64,000 nucleotides of DNA, taken from Sutterella sp. Lineage in GTDB: Bacteria; Pseudomonadota; Gammaproteobacteria; Burkholderiales; Burkholderiaceae_F. The notes beneath the pieces were generated by a model. It had not been told where the DNA came from, did not search any database, and was given only the letters and a program-made list of their open reading frames with translations. Of this stretch, positions 62,446 to 64,000 are shown piece after piece. The position numbers and the translations under genes are program-made. Position 1 is the first letter of the stretch. Each line of letters begins with the position of its first letter. The stretch spans positions 1 to 64,000 of the forward strand of contig JAHHRF010000001.1 in assembly GCA_020025955.1 (NCBI GenBank), written 5' to 3'.

Positions 62446-62519
62446 TGGAGCGGGTGACGGGAATCGAACCCGCGTAACTGGCTTGGAAGGCCAGGGCTCT
62501 ACCATTGAGCTACACCCGC
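62446..62519 (-). tRNA. tRNA-Gly (UCC)
   Basis: 74 bases: acceptor GCGGGTG/CACCCGC, anticodon loop CTTCCAA with anticodon TCC, T loop TTCGATT, encoded CCA. Eight bases from tRNA-Thr. Confidence 0.96.
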
Positions 62520-62570
62520 GGGTTGATTTGTTTCCACTCCGCAATTGTTTATAACTGCAAGCAGAGTCGC

Positions 62571-62656
62571 TGGTGGAGAGGGATGGATTCGAACCATCGT
62601 AGGCGTAAGCCAACAGATTTACAGTCTGCCCCCTTTAGCCACTCGGGCACCCCTCC
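62571..62656 (-). tRNA. tRNA-Tyr (GUA)
   Basis: 86 bases with a long variable arm: acceptor GGAGGGG/CCTCTCC, anticodon GTA in loop TGTAAAT, T loop TTCGAAT, encoded CCA. First gene of the tRNA-tuf unit. Confidence 0.96.
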
Positions 62657-62673
62657 GTTTAGCGAAGAACCGA

Positions 62674-62702
62674 ATTATTGCCTGTGCTCGCGCTAGTGTC
62701 AA
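62674..62702 (-). promoter_or_regulatory. Promoter of the tRNA-Tyr-Gly-Thr-tuf unit
   Basis: On the minus strand a perfect TTGACA (62702-62697), 17-base spacer, AATAAT (62679-62674), about 18 bases before tRNA-Tyr. AT-rich sequence lies upstream. Confidence 0.75.
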
Positions 62703-62734
62703 TACTATTTTTTGAAAAAATCCACAAATTACGT

Positions 62735-62750
62735 ATTACTACGTAGTAAT
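62735..62750. repeat. 16-base perfect palindrome ATTACTACGTAGTAAT
   Basis: Lies about 33 bases upstream of the -35 box of the tRNA-tuf promoter, between it and the cardiolipin synthase gene. Outer bases AAATTAC/GTAATTT extend the symmetry with a small offset. An operator role is possible. Confidence 0.6.
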
Positions 62751-62870
62751 TTCCCCTTTTTGCCTCCTTTTCCCAGCCGTTTGCCCGATAGGCACTGGGT
62801 TTCGGGCGGTTTACAATAATCTCAAGTTTGGCTCGTTACTCCCTCGGGCGCACCGAATTCAAAAAGGACT

Positions 62871-64000
62871 ATGTTTTCTGAACCTTTCTTGTCGTGGGCG
62901 TTTTTCGTCGCCCTACTGCAAGTGCTCATTATTCTTGGCGTCACGTTGCGTGTGATTTTGACGCGTCACCCGCCGGGCGCCAGTCTGGCGTGGATTCTCA
63001 TCACCACGGTTTTGCCCTTTGTGGGTTTTGCCCTCTACCTTGTCTTGGGCGAACGCCCCATAGGGCGGTTTCGTGCGTGGCGCTTTCGCCGTTGGAAAAA
63101 GACGCAACCGGGCCGCACGCCCCCGTCTTCTGATGATCCTTTATTAGCGCACCCGTTGGCAGAGCGCCTTCGTCCCCTCTTTCGCTTAGCCTCTGCCTGT
63201 GGGGATGAACCCGTCACGGGCGGAAACGCCCTGTTATTGCTCCCGTCGCCCCAATCGAGCTTTGAAGCCATTATTGAAGCCATTGACGCGGCACAGGCTC
63301 GCGTTGACCTCGCGTTTTATATTTGGGCCGAAGGGGGTGAGACCCAAAAAGTGGCTGCGGCACTCCACCAGGCTCGACGTCGAGGCGTGAAGATTCGCAT
63401 TTTGGTGGACGACTTTGCGAGCCGCGCTTTTTTAGAGTCGGAAACGGCGCGCGCCTTTCGTGAGGACGGCATGAGCGTGAGCTCTGCCATGCCGATGACG
63501 CTACTTCGCATTTTTGGTCTGCAACGCGCCGACTTGCGCCTACACCGAAAACTTATCGTGATTGATGAGCGGATTGCCTTTACGGGAAGCCTCAACATGA
63601 TTGACCCCGCCACCTATGACGCGGCGAAACGCGTAGGCGATTGGGTCGATGCCATGGTGAGAATTGAGGGGCCGGCGGTGAAGTCCCTGCAGCACGTCTT
63701 TGAAACGGACTGGTGGCTGCAGCCCGATCACGAGTCGGGCGACGCCATCAATATCGAGGTCACCCCCTTGGGGCTTATCAAGGGAAGTTACCCCAAGGGG
63801 CATGGGGCAGTCGTGGCAGTGCCCTCTGGCCCCAACATGCCGCACGATCCCAACTTGCATCTGCTTCTTGAAACCTTCAATCGTGCGAACGACACGATTG
63901 TGATCACGACCCCTTACTTTGTGCCCAATGAAACACTGGCGCATGCGCTTTTAAACGCCCTTTACCGTGGGGTGCGGGTCACGATCATCCTCCCTGAAAA
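62871..64000 (+). CDS. cls: Cardiolipin synthase (phospholipase D family), partial
   Basis: Joins two phosphatidylglycerols to cardiolipin in the inner membrane. The start ATG at 62871 has AAAAAGGACT upstream. Two membrane helices occupy about residues 5-62, then the first phospholipase D domain with the HKD motif in LHRKLIVIDERIAFTGSLNM. The second domain has begun (ITTPYFVPNE) when the window ends at about residue 376, so the second HKD motif is not visible. The frame is intact to the edge. Confidence 0.92.
   Translation, partial: MFSEPFLSWAFFVALLQVLIILGVTLRVILTRHPPGASLAWILITTVLPFVGFALYLVLGERPIGRFRAWRFRRWKKTQPGRTPPSSDDPLLAHPLAERLRPLFRLASACGDEPVTGGNALLLLPSPQSSFEAIIEAIDAAQARVDLAFYIWAEGGETQKVAAALHQARRRGVKIRILVDDFASRAFLESETARAFREDGMSVSSAMPMTLLRIFGLQRADLRLHRKLIVIDERIAFTGSLNMIDPATYDAAKRVGDWVDAMVRIEGPAVKSLQHVFETDWWLQPDHESGDAINIEVTPLGLIKGSYPKGHGAVVAVPSGPNMPHDPNLHLLLETFNRANDTIVITTPYFVPNETLAHALLNALYRGVRVTIILPE

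Overview
The window looks like the chromosome of a betaproteobacterium of the order Burkholderiales. The gene order (mlaFEDACB-murA; hinT-tatABC; sspA-sspB; rpe-gph; tRNA-tuf-secE-nusG-rplKAJL-rpoBC-rpsLG-fusA-tuf-S10-spc-alpha operons) and the closeness of the proteins to that group point there. Mid GC content and missing biosynthetic blocks suggest a host-associated member such as a Sutterella-like organism; that family placement is inference.

Layout. The left edge (1-223) looks like the promoter and leader region of an rRNA operon reading out of the window. Then come ung, a small secreted protein, gph and rpe (minus), mltA (plus), dsbC (minus), two tandem tRNA-Phe genes, queC (minus), hemA-prfA-prmC (plus), and a large HelD-type helicase with an inserted nuclease-like segment and C-terminal zinc ribbons. 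After tRNA-Thr come sspB, sspA and a Nif3-family gene (minus), a DegS/DegQ-type protease (plus), tatC-tatB-tatA-hinT, a lone hisA-like gene, murA, and the Mla phospholipid transport operon (all minus). mrcA (PBP1A) follows on plus, then cyaY, lptM and hslR.

From about 28.7 kb to 62.7 kb nearly everything is on the minus strand and belongs to the transcription/translation super-cluster. In transcription order: tRNA-Tyr, tRNA-Gly, tRNA-Thr, tuf, tRNA-Trp, secE-nusG, rplKAJL, rpoBC, rpsL-rpsG-fusA-tuf, the S10 operon (rpsJ to rpsQ), the spc operon (rplN to secY) and the alpha operon (rpmJ to rplQ). Several internal promoters and terminators are visible. A cardiolipin synthase gene (plus) runs off the right edge.

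Most notable points. (1) The hisA-like gene sits alone where Burkholderiales carry a full histidine operon, and both positions of the catalytic aspartates of HisA are replaced (Glu8 and Ala178), so it is probably not a working ProFAR isomerase. (2) trp, his, pet (cytochrome bc1) and lysA genes are missing from the places where relatives carry them, a consistent picture of pathway loss. (3) The predicted promoter of the S10 operon lies inside the terminator hairpin of the upstream tuf gene. (4) rplQ is cut off from rpoA by serial hairpins and has its own near-consensus promoter. No CRISPR array, insertion sequence, prophage or obvious defence island was seen.
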